Notes: generated by a model from the letters alone, not told the origin. DNA of 64,000 nucleotides from Azophilus sp965247035 (GCA_965247035.1 CBDFGJ010000003.1:744001-808000), one strand, 5' to 3'; shown: positions 8,504 to 16,923, counted from the stretch's first letter. Numbers and translations are program-made.

Positions 8504-9184
8504 ATGACATGCATTCTCGGCATAGAAACCGAGCGCGGCATCTGCTCGGCGGCCCTCTGCTTGAACGGGGACTTGCATGAGCATACTCGAAAGATGGAGC
8601 GGGCGCATAATGAGCACATCTTGGCCTTGGTGAATGCAGCGGTCGACGCCGCCGGGCTCGGTTTTCGAGACGTGGATGCAGTGGCCTTCGGCTGTGGTCC
8701 AGGCTCCTTCACGGGCATTCGTTTGGCTGCGTCGGTGGCGCAAGGGGTGGCTTTTGGAGTTGGGGCGAAGGTTGTTCCCGTTTCTTCCTCCCTTGCCTTG
8801 GCGGTTGCCGCCGTTGAGCAAGTGAGGCTTCAGGCTGGGGTGGTGGTTGGCATTCGCTCCCGCAGGGACGCTTACTACTTGGCTAGTTTCGCCATTGTCG
8901 ATGGCGAACCAAGGGGCCATCGTCCAGATCAATTGTTTGACGCCTGCCCGGATTGGGCGGAGTTTGCCAAAGGTTGGCCCTTGGTTGGCGATGCGCCGCC
9001 TTGGTTGCCGGTCGGGGCGGAGGTTTGCGCCGAGGTGGCGATGGGTGCTGGCGTCATCGCCAAGTTGGGAGCGAAGGCGTTTGCAAAAGGCCATGGATTG
9101 GCACCGGAATTTGGCTTGCCAGCCTATGTTGATGGGGACACACCTTGGCGGGCGTCCAAACCGAGCAACCAAGCGGCCTCTTAG
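8504..9184 (+). CDS. tsaB: tRNA threonylcarbamoyladenosine biosynthesis protein TsaB
   Basis: Partner of TsaD and TsaE in making the t6A modification of ANN-decoding tRNAs. The N-terminal ASKHA-type fold is clear: ILGIETERGICSAALC, then a conserved AHNEHILALV segment, then GCGPGSFTGIRLAASVAQG, the best-conserved TsaB box. The length of 226 residues is typical. The start is ATG 8504. The TTG at 8501 directly before it is less likely. The 3' end overlaps the start of rsmJ by up to 40 bp. The C-terminal third is poorly conserved, as usual for the family. Confidence 0.93.
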   Translation: MTCILGIETERGICSAALCLNGDLHEHTRKMERAHNEHILALVNAAVDAAGLGFRDVDAVAFGCGPGSFTGIRLAASVAQGVAFGVGAKVVPVSSSLALAVAAVEQVRLQAGVVVGIRSRRDAYYLASFAIVDGEPRGHRPDQLFDACPDWAEFAKGWPLVGDAPPWLPVGAEVCAEVAMGAGVIAKLGAKAFAKGHGLAPEFGLPAYVDGDTPWRASKPSNQAAS

Positions 9185-9921
9185 TTTCCAGCCAGCGCGA
9201 GTGTCCCTTGGCGGGCAGCAGCGCCCAACCCTTGATTCTGCACCATCGCGTTGAGGCGGACCGCTACCGGCATCTGTTTGATTTGCGGGCGGTTGACGGA
9301 CCGCCAAAATGCCCCGGCTACCACCTCTATTACGATGAAGCGGGCATGGCCTTGCTGAACGGCGATGAACAGGCTGACCGCAAACAGCCAAGGGAGTTCA
9401 GGTTGCGTCTCGACCACATCAAGCGCCGCGCCGCTCAACGCTTGGTTCTAGCCCGTGCTTGCGGTGCCGGCCATCGCCCGGCGGTTGCGGACCTGATGGC
9501 CGGTTGGGGTGTCGATGGACTTTGCTTGGCCCTTAAGGGATGTGCCGTCACCCTGATCGAGCGTTCTCCTGTTGTTTGGGCCATGTTGGATGAATGTGTC
9601 CTTCGGCACGCCTTGGCGGCGACCGTCGTGCTTGGCGATGCCAGCGTTTGGTGCCGGGACAATGAGAAATCCGTGGAGGTCGCCTACTTAGACCCCATTT
9701 TTCCACTTCGGCGCAAGGCTGCTTTGCCGGAGAAGGCTTTGCAGCATCTACGCGCACTGGCGTGGAAGGATGAACTGGACTTGGCGCAGCGCATCGAGCA
9801 AGCCAAGGGCGCGGCGCGGGAGCGGGTGGTGGTCAAGCGCCGCGCCGGTGCGCTGGCAACGCCTAAGCCGAGTTGGCAGGTGGATGGCCGCCGCATTCGT
9901 TTTGACGTGTACCGGGTTTGA
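9145..9921 (+). CDS. rsmJ: 16S rRNA (guanine1516-N2)-methyltransferase RsmJ
   Basis: SAM-dependent methyltransferase of the RsmJ (YhiQ) family, which modifies G1516 of 16S rRNA. Matching landmarks: a basic stretch before the SAM fold (LDHIKRRAAQRLVLARACG), the SAM-binding turn VADLMAGWGVDG, the acidic ribose-binding strand LIERSPVVWAMLD, the catalytic-type box VAYLDPIFPLRRK, and a C-terminus with VVVKRR and RFDVYRV. The start is uncertain: TTG 9145 is the only near start codon and overlaps tsaB. The next ATG is deep in the gene, so a further non-standard start inside 9145-9230 cannot be excluded. Length up to 258 residues. Confidence 0.88.
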   Translation: MAGVQTEQPSGLLVSSQRECPLAGSSAQPLILHHRVEADRYRHLFDLRAVDGPPKCPGYHLYYDEAGMALLNGDEQADRKQPREFRLRLDHIKRRAAQRLVLARACGAGHRPAVADLMAGWGVDGLCLALKGCAVTLIERSPVVWAMLDECVLRHALAATVVLGDASVWCRDNEKSVEVAYLDPIFPLRRKAALPEKALQHLRALAWKDELDLAQRIEQAKGAARERVVVKRRAGALATPKPSWQVDGRRIRFDVYRV

Positions 9922-10017
9922 AGGGAATTTCAGCCACCTTGCGGCCGGCTGAAAGCTCTTTTGTACGAGGGGTGCCCCCTCGCGCTGCTAGGGAGAAGGC
10001 TCAAGAAAAAGGTCGCG

Positions 10018-11550
10018 ATGGCGCAAGAGATGACCCAAGGGTGGCGGGTAGTCACGGCATTGGACTGCGTATTTGCATGGAAGCAGGGACTCGAATGGGA
10101 ATTAACAGAGGAGACCGCCAAGTTGGTGCAGGAAGCCAAAAGTGACCGTGCAACCGGTGTAAAGGAACCGTTGACCTTTCTGCAGAGCTTCTTACTGTTC
10201 CGCGACGTGCGGCTGCGCCGAATTTTTCTGTTGGGCGTTGCCAGCGGCTTTCCTTGGCTGTTGATCGGCTCCGGCATGACCGCTTGGCTTCAGGAGGAGG
10301 GTCTTTCACGCAGCACAGTGGGTTTGGTGGGCTCCATTTTTGTCGCCTACACCCTCAACTTTCTGTGGGCACCCCTCATCGATCAGGTCAAATTGCCGGT
10401 CCTGTTCCGCCTCGGCCAGCGGCGGTCCTGGATTGTCCTGTGCCAAACGTTGTTGATCGTCCTCACTCTCATGCTGGCTGTGACCGGGCCGGGCAACAGC
10501 TTCACCATTACGGTTGGCCTAGCGGCCGCCATCGCCTTGGCCGGGGCCACCCAGGACCTCGCCATTGACGCCTACCGCATCACCGTCATCGGCAAGGACG
10601 AGCCGGAGCTGGTGGGCCACGGCGCCGCCATGGCGACCTGCGGCTGGTGGACCGGCAACAGCCTGCCCGGTGTAGCCGCGTTCTGGATGGCGGATTGCGT
10701 CGGCTGGTCTTGGGTGTACGTCGGTTTGGCGGGGGTGCTGGCCGTCATCACAATCATGGTGCTGAAGACGTTCCGGGAGCCGGTCCAGTACAGCGTGGGA
10801 GCGCCTCGGCCGCAACCGCAGCCAAGACAAGGTGCGTTGGAACTTGGAAGGCCACGACAGAGCGCACAACATCCTTGGCCGCAAGCGCAACCAAGACAAG
10901 GTGGTTTGGAACTGATTTTGCGCGGGACGTTGGGCTACTTGGAGGCTTTTTTTGAGTTTTTCCGGCGCAATGGCGCATCTTTCGCGTTGGGTCTTCTGGC
11001 ATTCATCTTCTTGTTCAAGATCGGCGAGGCGTTTCTGGGCCGCATGGTGATCGTGTTCTACAAGGAGGTGGGATTCAGCAATGCGGAGATCGGCACCTTC
11101 TCAAAGGGTATGGGGCTAATTGTTACGTTCGTTTGTTCCGTGCTGGCCGGCGTCTTCGCCGGCCGCTTCGGCGCGGTGCGGGGACTGCTGTTCGCCGGCT
11201 TGGCCATGGCTGCCACCAACCTGCTGTTTTCATGGATTGCGCTGGCTGGTCCGCGCACCGACTTGCTGATGCTGGCGGTGGTGGCGGACGGCATCACTGC
11301 GGCTTTCTCCACGGTCGCCTTCGTGACCTTCCTGTCCTATTTCACTAGCCGCGTACACACCGCCACTCAGTACGGCGCCTTGGCGTCCGTAGGCAATGCC
11401 AGCCGCACGTTGGTTGCGGCGACCAGTGGTGTGCTGGTGGACGCCTTGGGCGGCGATTGGATGCTGTTCTTCGTCATTACGGCGGCCATGGTGGCACCGT
11501 CCCTTTGCATTCTCGGTTGGATCGCCGCCCGTTTGAGAGCGTTGCCATAG
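10018..11550 (+). CDS. ampG: AmpG-like muropeptide permease (MFS)
   Basis: Inner-membrane major facilitator transporter of the AmpG type, expected to import cell-wall muropeptides for recycling. After an unusual hydrophilic N-terminal extension of about 40 residues, the core starts with FLLFRDVRLRRIFLLGVASG, the typical AmpG beginning. About 12-14 hydrophobic segments follow, with the conserved AGATQDLAIDAYR box between TM4 and TM5. The central cytoplasmic loop carries an internal 69-bp duplication that yields two copies of a PQxQPRQG-LEL peptide. The C-terminal half has FKIGEAFLGRM and YGALASVGNASRTL. Start ATG 10018 is chosen. A TTG-initiated extension to 9961 is possible. The stop codon TAG at 11548-11550 abuts a MITE insertion. 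The AmpG subfamily is likely but the substrate is inferred. Confidence 0.85.
   Translation: MAQEMTQGWRVVTALDCVFAWKQGLEWELTEETAKLVQEAKSDRATGVKEPLTFLQSFLLFRDVRLRRIFLLGVASGFPWLLIGSGMTAWLQEEGLSRSTVGLVGSIFVAYTLNFLWAPLIDQVKLPVLFRLGQRRSWIVLCQTLLIVLTLMLAVTGPGNSFTITVGLAAAIALAGATQDLAIDAYRITVIGKDEPELVGHGAAMATCGWWTGNSLPGVAAFWMADCVGWSWVYVGLAGVLAVITIMVLKTFREPVQYSVGAPRPQPQPRQGALELGRPRQSAQHPWPQAQPRQGGLELILRGTLGYLEAFFEFFRRNGASFALGLLAFIFLFKIGEAFLGRMVIVFYKEVGFSNAEIGTFSKGMGLIVTFVCSVLAGVFAGRFGAVRGLLFAGLAMAATNLLFSWIALAGPRTDLLMLAVVADGITAAFSTVAFVTFLSYFTSRVHTATQYGALASVGNASRTLVAATSGVLVDALGGDWMLFFVITAAMVAPSLCILGWIAARLRALP
10808..10913 (+). repeat. 69-bp in-frame duplication inside the ampG central loop
   Basis: GGCCGCAACCGCAGCCAAGA at 10808 recurs as GGCCGCAAGCGCAACCAAGA at 10877, continuing as matching CAAGGTG--TTGGAACT. 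The period is 69 bp, a multiple of three, so the reading frame is kept and the loop gains 23 residues. The two peptide copies differ at a few positions, so the event is not very recent. Confidence 0.65.
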
Positions 11551-11691
11551 GAAACCTCTGAAAAATCCGAAGGTTTTTGCAGCGCAACAAGGCCAATTTT
11601 TTCGATGACGTGTCAGTCATTGAAAATAGAAAATAAATGATTTCGGCTGCCATGCGATGGCTAATCCCTGGAATGTAATCAGAGGTTCTCT
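11551..11691 (+). mobile_element. MITE copy 1 (family of six in this window)
   Basis: A ~141-bp element with imperfect terminal inverted repeats: left GAAACCTCTGAAAAA and right ending ATCAGAGGTTCTC. The interior carries the family words GCGCAACAAG, GATGACGTGT, TTGAAAATAG and GATGGCTAATCC. It begins directly after the ampG stop, and its left flank TA is the TA of that TAG. The right flank is TG, probably a decayed TA. It has no coding capacity, so it would be a non-autonomous element mobilised in trans. Confidence 0.8.
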
Positions 11692-11746
11692 GGGGCGAAT
11701 GCTTGACAGCTCACGGGTGTGCGGTCGTTCCAGTTGGCGTCGGCAG

Positions 11747-12133
11747 CTACCCCGCACGGGCGGCCCAGCGGCAACTGGACGCCACCCGACGACCGATGAA
11801 GACGACTCCTTCGCCGATCAGGCGGTTTTTCTGCATCGCCTCTCCTACCGGGTCGCCTCGGGCCGCGATGCGTAGGCTTGCGTTGAGCACCCGATGCCAG
11901 GGCAGGCGGGTGTCCGGCGGCAGTTGGGCTAGGGTGCGGCCAACAAAACGGGCATGGGCGGGCATACCGGCTAGGCTGGCCACCTGGCCATAGGTGGCCA
12001 CCTTGCCGGCCGGGATCATTGACAACACCTGCCACACCCGCTGCTCTGGCGTGGCTTCGGCCTCTTGAGGCATCTCAGCGCTCGCCGATGTTAAACTGAG
12101 CCGTTTGCCGGGCGAGGACAAGGCTTTCGCCAT
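11747..12133 (-). CDS. Alkyltransferase-like protein (MGMT-type DNA-binding domain without the cysteine)
   Basis: Member of the alkyltransferase-like (ATL) family, which binds O6-alkylguanine in DNA and hands it to nucleotide excision repair rather than removing the alkyl group. The 128 residues match the MGMT C-terminal domain: QRVWQVLSMIPAGKVATYGQVASLAG, an AHARFVGRTLA helix, and an active-site box LPWHRVLNASLRIA. In true O6-methylguanine methyltransferases this box is PCHRV. Here tryptophan replaces the alkyl-accepting cysteine, the defining ATL change. The start could be 12133 or the internal ATG at 12073, which would remove a non-conserved 20-residue leader. It lies 5 bp downstream of the gene at 12139-12582 on the same strand, so the two are probably co-transcribed. 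Confidence 0.88.
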   Translation of the reverse strand: MAKALSSPGKRLSLTSASAEMPQEAEATPEQRVWQVLSMIPAGKVATYGQVASLAGMPAHARFVGRTLAQLPPDTRLPWHRVLNASLRIAARGDPVGEAMQKNRLIGEGVVFIGRRVASSCRWAARAG

Positions 12134-12138
12134 CCTGC

Positions 12139-12582
12139 TTATTCTTTTGCGGTGCGATCAAGGTCAATGGCCACCAAATAGGCGTCGAGCCACTGCGGCA
12201 ACCACTTCGGCACCTTGGGCCGCAGGCGTTTGAACAGCGGCCGGGTGTATTCGGGGTCGTCTAGCACCACTCGCGCTCGGCCGGCAAGGACCTCGCCACG
12301 AATTTCAACGGTCACCGGCACGTCGCCGGCGCGCAAGGCCCGCCACCAAAGGCCATCGGCCCCGGCAAACACTTGATTGCCGTCGCGCAAGTAGTTCACT
12401 GGCAGGGTGCGGCCATCGGGAAAAGTCAGCAGCATGACGATGCCCGCCCGATTGCCAAGGGGATCGCTCTTCAGTTCGGCGATGACTCGAGGATTGCCGA
12501 TGAAGTGCGCGTAGGCCACGAAGCCAGCCAAGCCAAGGGTTGCCAGGCTCAGCGTTATTCCCAACCACTTCAACCAGGTCAT
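12139..12582 (-). CDS. Membrane-anchored protein, possibly deazaflavin/nitroreductase-like split barrel
   Basis: 147 residues. One N-terminal hydrophobic segment (about residues 4-27) could be a membrane anchor or uncleaved signal. The rest contains a pattern recalling the nitroreductase/quinone reductase (DUF385-type) fold: GIVMLLTFPDGRTLPVNYLRDGNQVFAGA, then WWRALRAGDVPVTVEIRGEVLAGRARVV. That family often uses F420 in actinobacteria. Whether this protein binds F420, another flavin or nothing is unknown. The fold call is by eye and tentative. It is followed 5 bp later by the ATL gene and is probably the first gene of that pair, reading away from the VOC gene at 12727. Confidence 0.55.
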   Translation of the reverse strand: MTWLKWLGITLSLATLGLAGFVAYAHFIGNPRVIAELKSDPLGNRAGIVMLLTFPDGRTLPVNYLRDGNQVFAGADGLWWRALRAGDVPVTVEIRGEVLAGRARVVLDDPEYTRPLFKRLRPKVPKWLPQWLDAYLVAIDLDRTAKE

Positions 12583-12726
12583 GGCGATTGACTTTTTGCC
12601 ACCGGGTCATTTAATGCATATGAACATCTTAGTGGAAACCAGCCCGGATATTGCAGCAAGGGTGCCGAAGATTGCGCCGGGTGATTTTGGTTTCTGCTAG
12701 GATTGTGCATTTCGGAAGGAAACAGG

Positions 12727-13245
12727 ATGAGCATCATTCGGCATCCAATCTGGCAGTATGCATACTTCGTCAACGATATCGACGAGGCCTGCCACAAGTG
12801 GAACAAAATGGTCGGTGCTGGGCCGTTTCACGTCGTGCGCCACCATATTGCGGAGAGCTTCCGCTACCGTGGCGAACCGGTGGAGGCTGATGTCAGCTAT
12901 GCCTTTGGCCAAGCTGGGCCGGCGCACGTTCAATTCATCGCCCAGCACGATGACACGCCTTCAATCTATCGCGAAATGTATCAGGACGGGGAACAGGGCT
13001 TCCACCACATCGGCCTGTTGATCCATGACGTCAGCGGCGAGATCAAGCGGTTCAACGAAGCTGGGTACGAAACCGCCTGCACCCTCTGGGGTGGCGACTA
13101 TGTGGCCTACATGGATTGCCGCAAGGACATGGGCTGCTACGTTGAACTGCACGGCGACGCGCCCATCATCGTTGATCTCTTTGAAGGCTGGAAGCGGGAC
13201 CACGAGCAATGGGACGGTGTGACGGACCTCATTCGGGAGCCTTAG
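12727..13245 (+). CDS. VOC-superfamily (glyoxalase-like) protein
   Basis: Vicinal oxygen chelate fold protein of 172 residues. The N-terminal module starts HPIWQYAYFVNDIDEACHKW, the typical first beta-strand and helix of glyoxalase_4-type domains. A second module contains QGFHHIGLLIHDVSGEIKRFNEAGYE, and a final strand CYVELHGDAPIIVDLFEGWK provides the usual C-terminal acidic ligand. Potential metal ligands are the histidines in FHHIG and the glutamate in VELHG. The start is ATG 12727, preceded by GGAAACAGG. An upstream in-frame extension is ignored. The substrate is unknown. It precedes the P450 gene by 112 bp on the same strand, which suggests a shared catabolic role. Confidence 0.85.
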   Translation: MSIIRHPIWQYAYFVNDIDEACHKWNKMVGAGPFHVVRHHIAESFRYRGEPVEADVSYAFGQAGPAHVQFIAQHDDTPSIYREMYQDGEQGFHHIGLLIHDVSGEIKRFNEAGYETACTLWGGDYVAYMDCRKDMGCYVELHGDAPIIVDLFEGWKRDHEQWDGVTDLIREP

Positions 13246-13357
13246 CAGCGAGAGTGGCGTTAGTGGGCGGTGCGGCTAGCGGTCGTATTTTGTGGTTAGC
13301 AGTTCGCCTGCTGGCGCACCCCGATGACAACCGAAACGGCATCAAGGAGACCTGAGA

Positions 13358-14665
13358 ATGTCTGAAGCGAAGGCCAAGGAAACTTATCTGCCGGTCAAGC
13401 CAGAGCGGCTGGATGACATCAACCTGTTGGATGCAAATCTGCAGAATTGTCCTTATCACGCCTACGAAAAGCTGCGCAATGAAGCGCCGGTATGGAAGGA
13501 TCCAGTGACGGGGTTCTACGTCATCACCCGCTTTGAGGATCTGCGCAACATCCTGCTTGACATCGAGGCTTACCCTAGCGGCATGTCTGGCGGGCAAGGG
13601 GGCGGCCGAGGGCGCTTGGACCGGGAACGGGCTGAACGCATGTTGAAGTTGTACCAAGAGCAAGGCTGGGTGCCGACACCCACCTTGGCCGGACGGGATG
13701 ACCCCAACCACAAGCAGATGCGGGCCATGTTCAACGAAGCGTTCCGCCCGAAGAAGATCAACGCCATGGACCCCTTTGTTGAAGAGACCGCCTATAAGCT
13801 CATCGACGCCTTCATAGATGATGGTCGTTGCGATTGGGTGCGGCAATTCGCGGTGCCCCTGCCGTTGATTGTCATCGGCCGTCAAATGGGCGTGCCCGAG
13901 GACGACATTTGGCGCATCAAGGCTTGGACAGACGCTTGGGTGCAGCGCCTCGGTATGATGCAGACCGAGGCTGAGGAGAAGTGGTCGGTGGAGATGGAGA
14001 TTGAGGCACAGCACTACTTCCAGCCCATCTTCGAGCGCCTGCGCCGGGAGCCGGACGACACGTTGCTGTCAGAGATGGTCAACCGGGTCATTCCGGAGTG
14101 GGGGCGCCCTCTGAACGACAATGAACTCCATGCGGAGATGATGGCGGACACCTTCGTCGGCGGTTCCGAGACGTCCACCAACGCCATCGGCTTCGGCGTC
14201 AAGCTGCTGATTGAAAACCCGCACATCTGGGGTGCGCTGAAGGCGGACCCGGATCAGCACCTGCGCACCTTCATTGAGGAAGTGCTGCGCTTGGAAGGGC
14301 CGGTGCAGGGCCTGTTTCGCACCGTCGCCAAGGACATCGAACTGCACGGCGTCACCATTCCGGCTGGCTCCATGCTCAACATTCGCTATGCGGCCGGCAA
14401 CCGGGACGAAAGGGAGTTCGGCAGCCCGGATCAAATTGATCTGGAGCGCGAAAAGCCGGGGCGCCACATCGCCTTCGGTTCAGGCATCCACCACTGCTTG
14501 GGGGCACCCTTGGCGCGGCGCGAGCTTTATTGGTCTTTCAAGGCGCTGGTGGACCGCATTGACGAACTCTGGTTCGCGCCGAGCAAAAACGATTTCACCA
14601 TAGCTCCGAACTTCGCCTTGCGGGCGCTGAAGGAACTGCACATCGAATTCAAGGCCAAGCACTAG
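13358..14665 (+). CDS. Cytochrome P450
   Basis: Soluble bacterial (class I-type) cytochrome P450 of 435 residues, a heme monooxygenase that needs a separate ferredoxin and reductase, neither visible here. Landmarks: the I-helix oxygen-binding segment DTFVGGSETSTNAIGF, the K-helix E-x-x-R in FIEEVLRLEG, and the heme-ligand loop HIAFGSGIHHCLGAPLARRE with the axial cysteine. It lacks a membrane anchor. The start is ATG 13358, preceded by AAGGAGACC. The stop TAG at 14663-14665 coincides with the first base of a MITE. The upstream VOC gene could be in the same operon. The substrate cannot be read from the sequence. Confidence 0.95.
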   Translation: MSEAKAKETYLPVKPERLDDINLLDANLQNCPYHAYEKLRNEAPVWKDPVTGFYVITRFEDLRNILLDIEAYPSGMSGGQGGGRGRLDRERAERMLKLYQEQGWVPTPTLAGRDDPNHKQMRAMFNEAFRPKKINAMDPFVEETAYKLIDAFIDDGRCDWVRQFAVPLPLIVIGRQMGVPEDDIWRIKAWTDAWVQRLGMMQTEAEEKWSVEMEIEAQHYFQPIFERLRREPDDTLLSEMVNRVIPEWGRPLNDNELHAEMMADTFVGGSETSTNAIGFGVKLLIENPHIWGALKADPDQHLRTFIEEVLRLEGPVQGLFRTVAKDIELHGVTIPAGSMLNIRYAAGNRDEREFGSPDQIDLEREKPGRHIAFGSGIHHCLGAPLARRELYWSFKALVDRIDELWFAPSKNDFTIAPNFALRALKELHIEFKAKH

Positions 14666-14808
14666 AAACCCTCTGAAATATTCGCAGGTTTTCGCAGTGC
14701 AACAAGACGAGTCTTTTTGGATGACGTGTAAGACATTGAAAATAGACGATAAACGATCCCAGGCACCATGCGATGGCTAATCCTTGGAAGTTAATCGGCG
14801 GTTCCCTA
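14665..14808 (+). mobile_element. MITE copy 2
   Basis: Second copy of the ~145-bp family. Its left end GAAACCCTCTGAAATATT begins at the final G of the P450 stop codon TAG, so the TA flank is part of that stop. The right end is GGCGGTTCCC followed by TA. The interior has CAGTGCAACAAGACG, GGATGACGTGTAAG, TTGAAAATAGACGATAAA and CATGCGATGGCTAATCCTTG. The right end is 4 bp from the stop codon of the convergent serine hydrolase gene, so the element fills the whole gap between two convergent genes. Confidence 0.8.
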
Positions 14809-14812
14809 GGGC

Positions 14813-16171
14813 CTATTGAAACGGAGACGCCACGCCAAACACCCCATTGAGCGTTGCAAAGACCTTTTCACCAAGATTGACCTCGCTGTAGTCGTCCTTG
14901 AAGTAGCTGGCGTACACAGCGACGAGGTCGCGCTCCGGGTTGATGACAAGGCCCTGACCTCCCCAGCCGCCTTTGAACAGGGTGCCGTCGGCGTGAACGA
15001 AGTCCCACTGGTAGATGCTGTGAATGGTTGGCGGGCCGTTTTTGCCCTCAGCCGATGGGGAGTGCTCGTTCTGGACCGCGCCGAAAAACCTCCGCAACGT
15101 CGGGTTAGCGCCAAAGCGCAGCAAGTTGATGTGGGCCTCGGAGATGATGCGCCGCTCGCTCACCAGTTTGTAGCTGGGGGTGAAGAGCAACCCGAAACGG
15201 GCCAAGTCCCGTGGCCTAGCTAAAAATCCGCCGTGGGTGAGGGGGATGCCATAGCGGTAGGCGATGTAGGAAGCGTCCGCCTCCGCGCCTAGCTGTGACC
15301 AGATCTCCTTGCTGAGCACATCGTGGAATGGATAGCCGGTGACCTTCTCCACCAGCCAAGCGAGGACAAAGGTGTTGACGCCGGAGTAGGAGAACTTCTC
15401 GCCCGGCTGCGCATGCTTTGAAACCTTCAGCGTGGCCACGAACGCATAGGGGTCATCGGCGGCGTCCTCATCCCGGTAGCCGTCGCCGATGGCCATGGAG
15501 TATTGGTAGTAGCAGCTTGCCCGGTTTTCATATTCATCTTCGCAGTCCAGCCCGGTGGCCATGTCCAGAATGTTGCGCACGGAGATGCCGGCGAAAGCGG
15601 AGTCGCCCAACTCCGGCAGGTAGGCTTCTATGGGTCGGCTGACGTCAATCTCGCCGCGTTCTTCGAGAATGCCGATGAGGGTGGCCGGGAACGCTTTGGC
15701 GACGGACCAGTAAATGGGCTTTTGGTAGTCCTGCATTCGGGGGTAGCTTTCAAAGACAATTTTTCCCTTATGCAGAATCACCACTCCCAAGGCGGTGGAT
15801 TGGTCATCATGCAAGAAGGCTTCAAATGGCATGTCACCGGCTGGCGTTTGCACCGAAAAGGCGGCGATTGCCGGCATCGGCTGGTGCGCCAGCACCCGAA
15901 CCGGCCCGGCTCGATAGACGTTTACGGTTGGCACCAACTGATGCAGGTTCTTGTTCGCCCAAGCCATCTGCTCACCGGTCATGGTCCACCAAATGTCGTC
16001 CTGTACGACGGAGCGGTGACGGCGCAAGGATTCTTCAAGTTCAATGTCCGGCTTGAACGCAGCTTCCTGCTGTTGCTGGCCGGGGCTGGTGGTTGAGTGC
16101 TCGCAGCCGCCAAGCCAGGTAGCCAGCGCCAGAATCAGCGGTATGCTGAAAAGTGAAAGGACGGGATTCAT
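14813..16171 (-). CDS. Lipoprotein serine hydrolase (class C beta-lactamase fold)
   Basis: 452-residue member of the penicillin-binding-protein-like serine hydrolases (beta-lactamase family, S12-like). The N-terminus MNPVLSLFSIPLILALATWLGGC ends in a lipobox (LGGC, Cys 22 or 23), predicting an envelope-anchored lipoprotein. The catalytic S-x-x-K is in YWSVAKAFPATLIG. The second motif is FSYSGVNTFVLAWLVEKVTG (YSG in place of Y-x-N). The third motif is near FKGGWGGQGLVINPERDLVAVY. Many such enzymes are esterases or peptidases rather than beta-lactamases, and resistance activity should not be assumed. Its start region is followed upstream by a 73-bp direct repeat and an IS remnant. Confidence 0.88.
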   Translation of the reverse strand: MNPVLSLFSIPLILALATWLGGCEHSTTSPGQQQQEAAFKPDIELEESLRRHRSVVQDDIWWTMTGEQMAWANKNLHQLVPTVNVYRAGPVRVLAHQPMPAIAAFSVQTPAGDMPFEAFLHDDQSTALGVVILHKGKIVFESYPRMQDYQKPIYWSVAKAFPATLIGILEERGEIDVSRPIEAYLPELGDSAFAGISVRNILDMATGLDCEDEYENRASCYYQYSMAIGDGYRDEDAADDPYAFVATLKVSKHAQPGEKFSYSGVNTFVLAWLVEKVTGYPFHDVLSKEIWSQLGAEADASYIAYRYGIPLTHGGFLARPRDLARFGLLFTPSYKLVSERRIISEAHINLLRFGANPTLRRFFGAVQNEHSPSAEGKNGPPTIHSIYQWDFVHADGTLFKGGWGGQGLVINPERDLVAVYASYFKDDYSEVNLGEKVFATLNGVFGVASPFQ

Positions 16172-16202
16172 AGAGCAACCCGGCTCGACATCGCTTAGGC
16201 AA

Positions 16203-16302
16203 CCTTATTGGCCGTCGGTGGTCAACTTAAGCCCTTTATGTTGTCCTGTTTATCCTTCAGTCCGGCCAAGCGCAAACTTATTGGCCCTCGGTGATCAATT
16301 CA
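16203..16302 (+). repeat. 73-bp-period direct duplication upstream of the IS remnant
   Basis: ACCTTATTGGCCGTCGGTGG at about 16203 recurs as ACTTATTGGCCCTCGGTGAT at about 16276, 73 bp later, with continuing similarity (TCAACTTAA / TCAATTCAA). The intervening sequence is non-coding. It lies just upstream of the serine hydrolase start (reading left) and just before the IS terminal repeat. Confidence 0.55.
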
Positions 16303-16303
16303 A

Positions 16304-16786
16304 TGTACGGGCTCAGTACATTTCGGAATTTTTTCGTTCAGGCGACCATGGAGAGCTTGTCTGCGAATTCGGCCGGAGTCAACAAGCCGAGGGCATGGTG
16401 GGGCCGGACGTTGTGGTGGTTGCGGAGAAACCCCTCCAGAGCTCGGTTCACTTCGCCGGAGGTCGCCCCGGGGGCCGGACTCCGTGCGGGCGGGTGCCGT
16501 ACGCCGCGGGTGGGCCCTGCGCCAGTCGTCGTAGGTGCTCTTGGCTAGGCCGGCGGCGCCTGCCGCCGGCGACCATCCGGTCGATCAGTGCAGGAGTGCG
16601 CAGGCGCTTGCGGGCGGGTTCGGAATCGGTCAGGTCCACCGGCAGGTGCTTGCAGGAGGGAGGGCAGGCGTGCCTGAACCGGCGGCGGGGCATCCGCTCC
16701 GCAGCCCGTCACTCCGTCGGCATCAGCGCGCCAATGCGCCGAAAATCGCCGGGGCCGAAATTCCGGAATGTGTCTGAGCCCATACA
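16304..16786 (-). mobile_element. Internally deleted IS481-like element (left border of cassette)
   Basis: Both ends carry an inverted repeat of about 30 bp. The left begins TGTACGGGCTCAGTACATTT and continues CGGAATTTTTTCG. The right, read on the minus strand, begins TGTATGGGCTCAGACACATT and continues CCGGAATTTCGG. On the minus strand the interior encodes a basic transposase N-terminal piece (with the run FRHACPPSC and RRRRPSQEHLRR) joined by an internal deletion to the extreme transposase C-terminus, RPHHALGLLTPAEFADKLS followed by stop. The DDE core is missing, so it is inactive. A second relative in the opposite orientation lies at 23.2-23.8 kb and a third at 51.6 kb. The family call (IS481-like, rve-type integrase) is by eye. 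Confidence 0.7.
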
Positions 16787-16843
16787 ACACTCGATTCGGT
16801 TATAACTCCAGATTGCAGGGGCATCGTGCAAGGGCCTCCATAT

Positions 16844-16861
16844 ATCATCAATTTCGATGAT
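16844..16861 (+). promoter_or_regulatory. Palindromic operator candidate upstream of the MFS gene
   Basis: ATCATCAATTTCGATGAT, an 18-bp interrupted palindrome, is centred about 32 bp before a TATAAA hexamer at 16885-16890, a plausible -10 box. This would place its centre close to -44, overlapping the -35 region. The same site, more perfect, occurs upstream of the amidase at 18506-18531 with the same spacing to its -10-like box. The LuxR-type regulator encoded at 22377-23144 is the natural candidate to bind it. The sequence match is seen; binding is inferred. Confidence 0.55.
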
Positions 16862-16923
16862 GTATCGCTAGGAATACTTAGTGGTATAAAGCGTTGCGAT
16901 CACTACAAATGAAACTGTAGTTA

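Noticed and set aside
14813..16171. Antibiotic-resistance beta-lactamase
   Set aside because: Only the fold and S-x-x-K are shared; the second motif is YSG and most lipoprotein members are esterases or peptidases.
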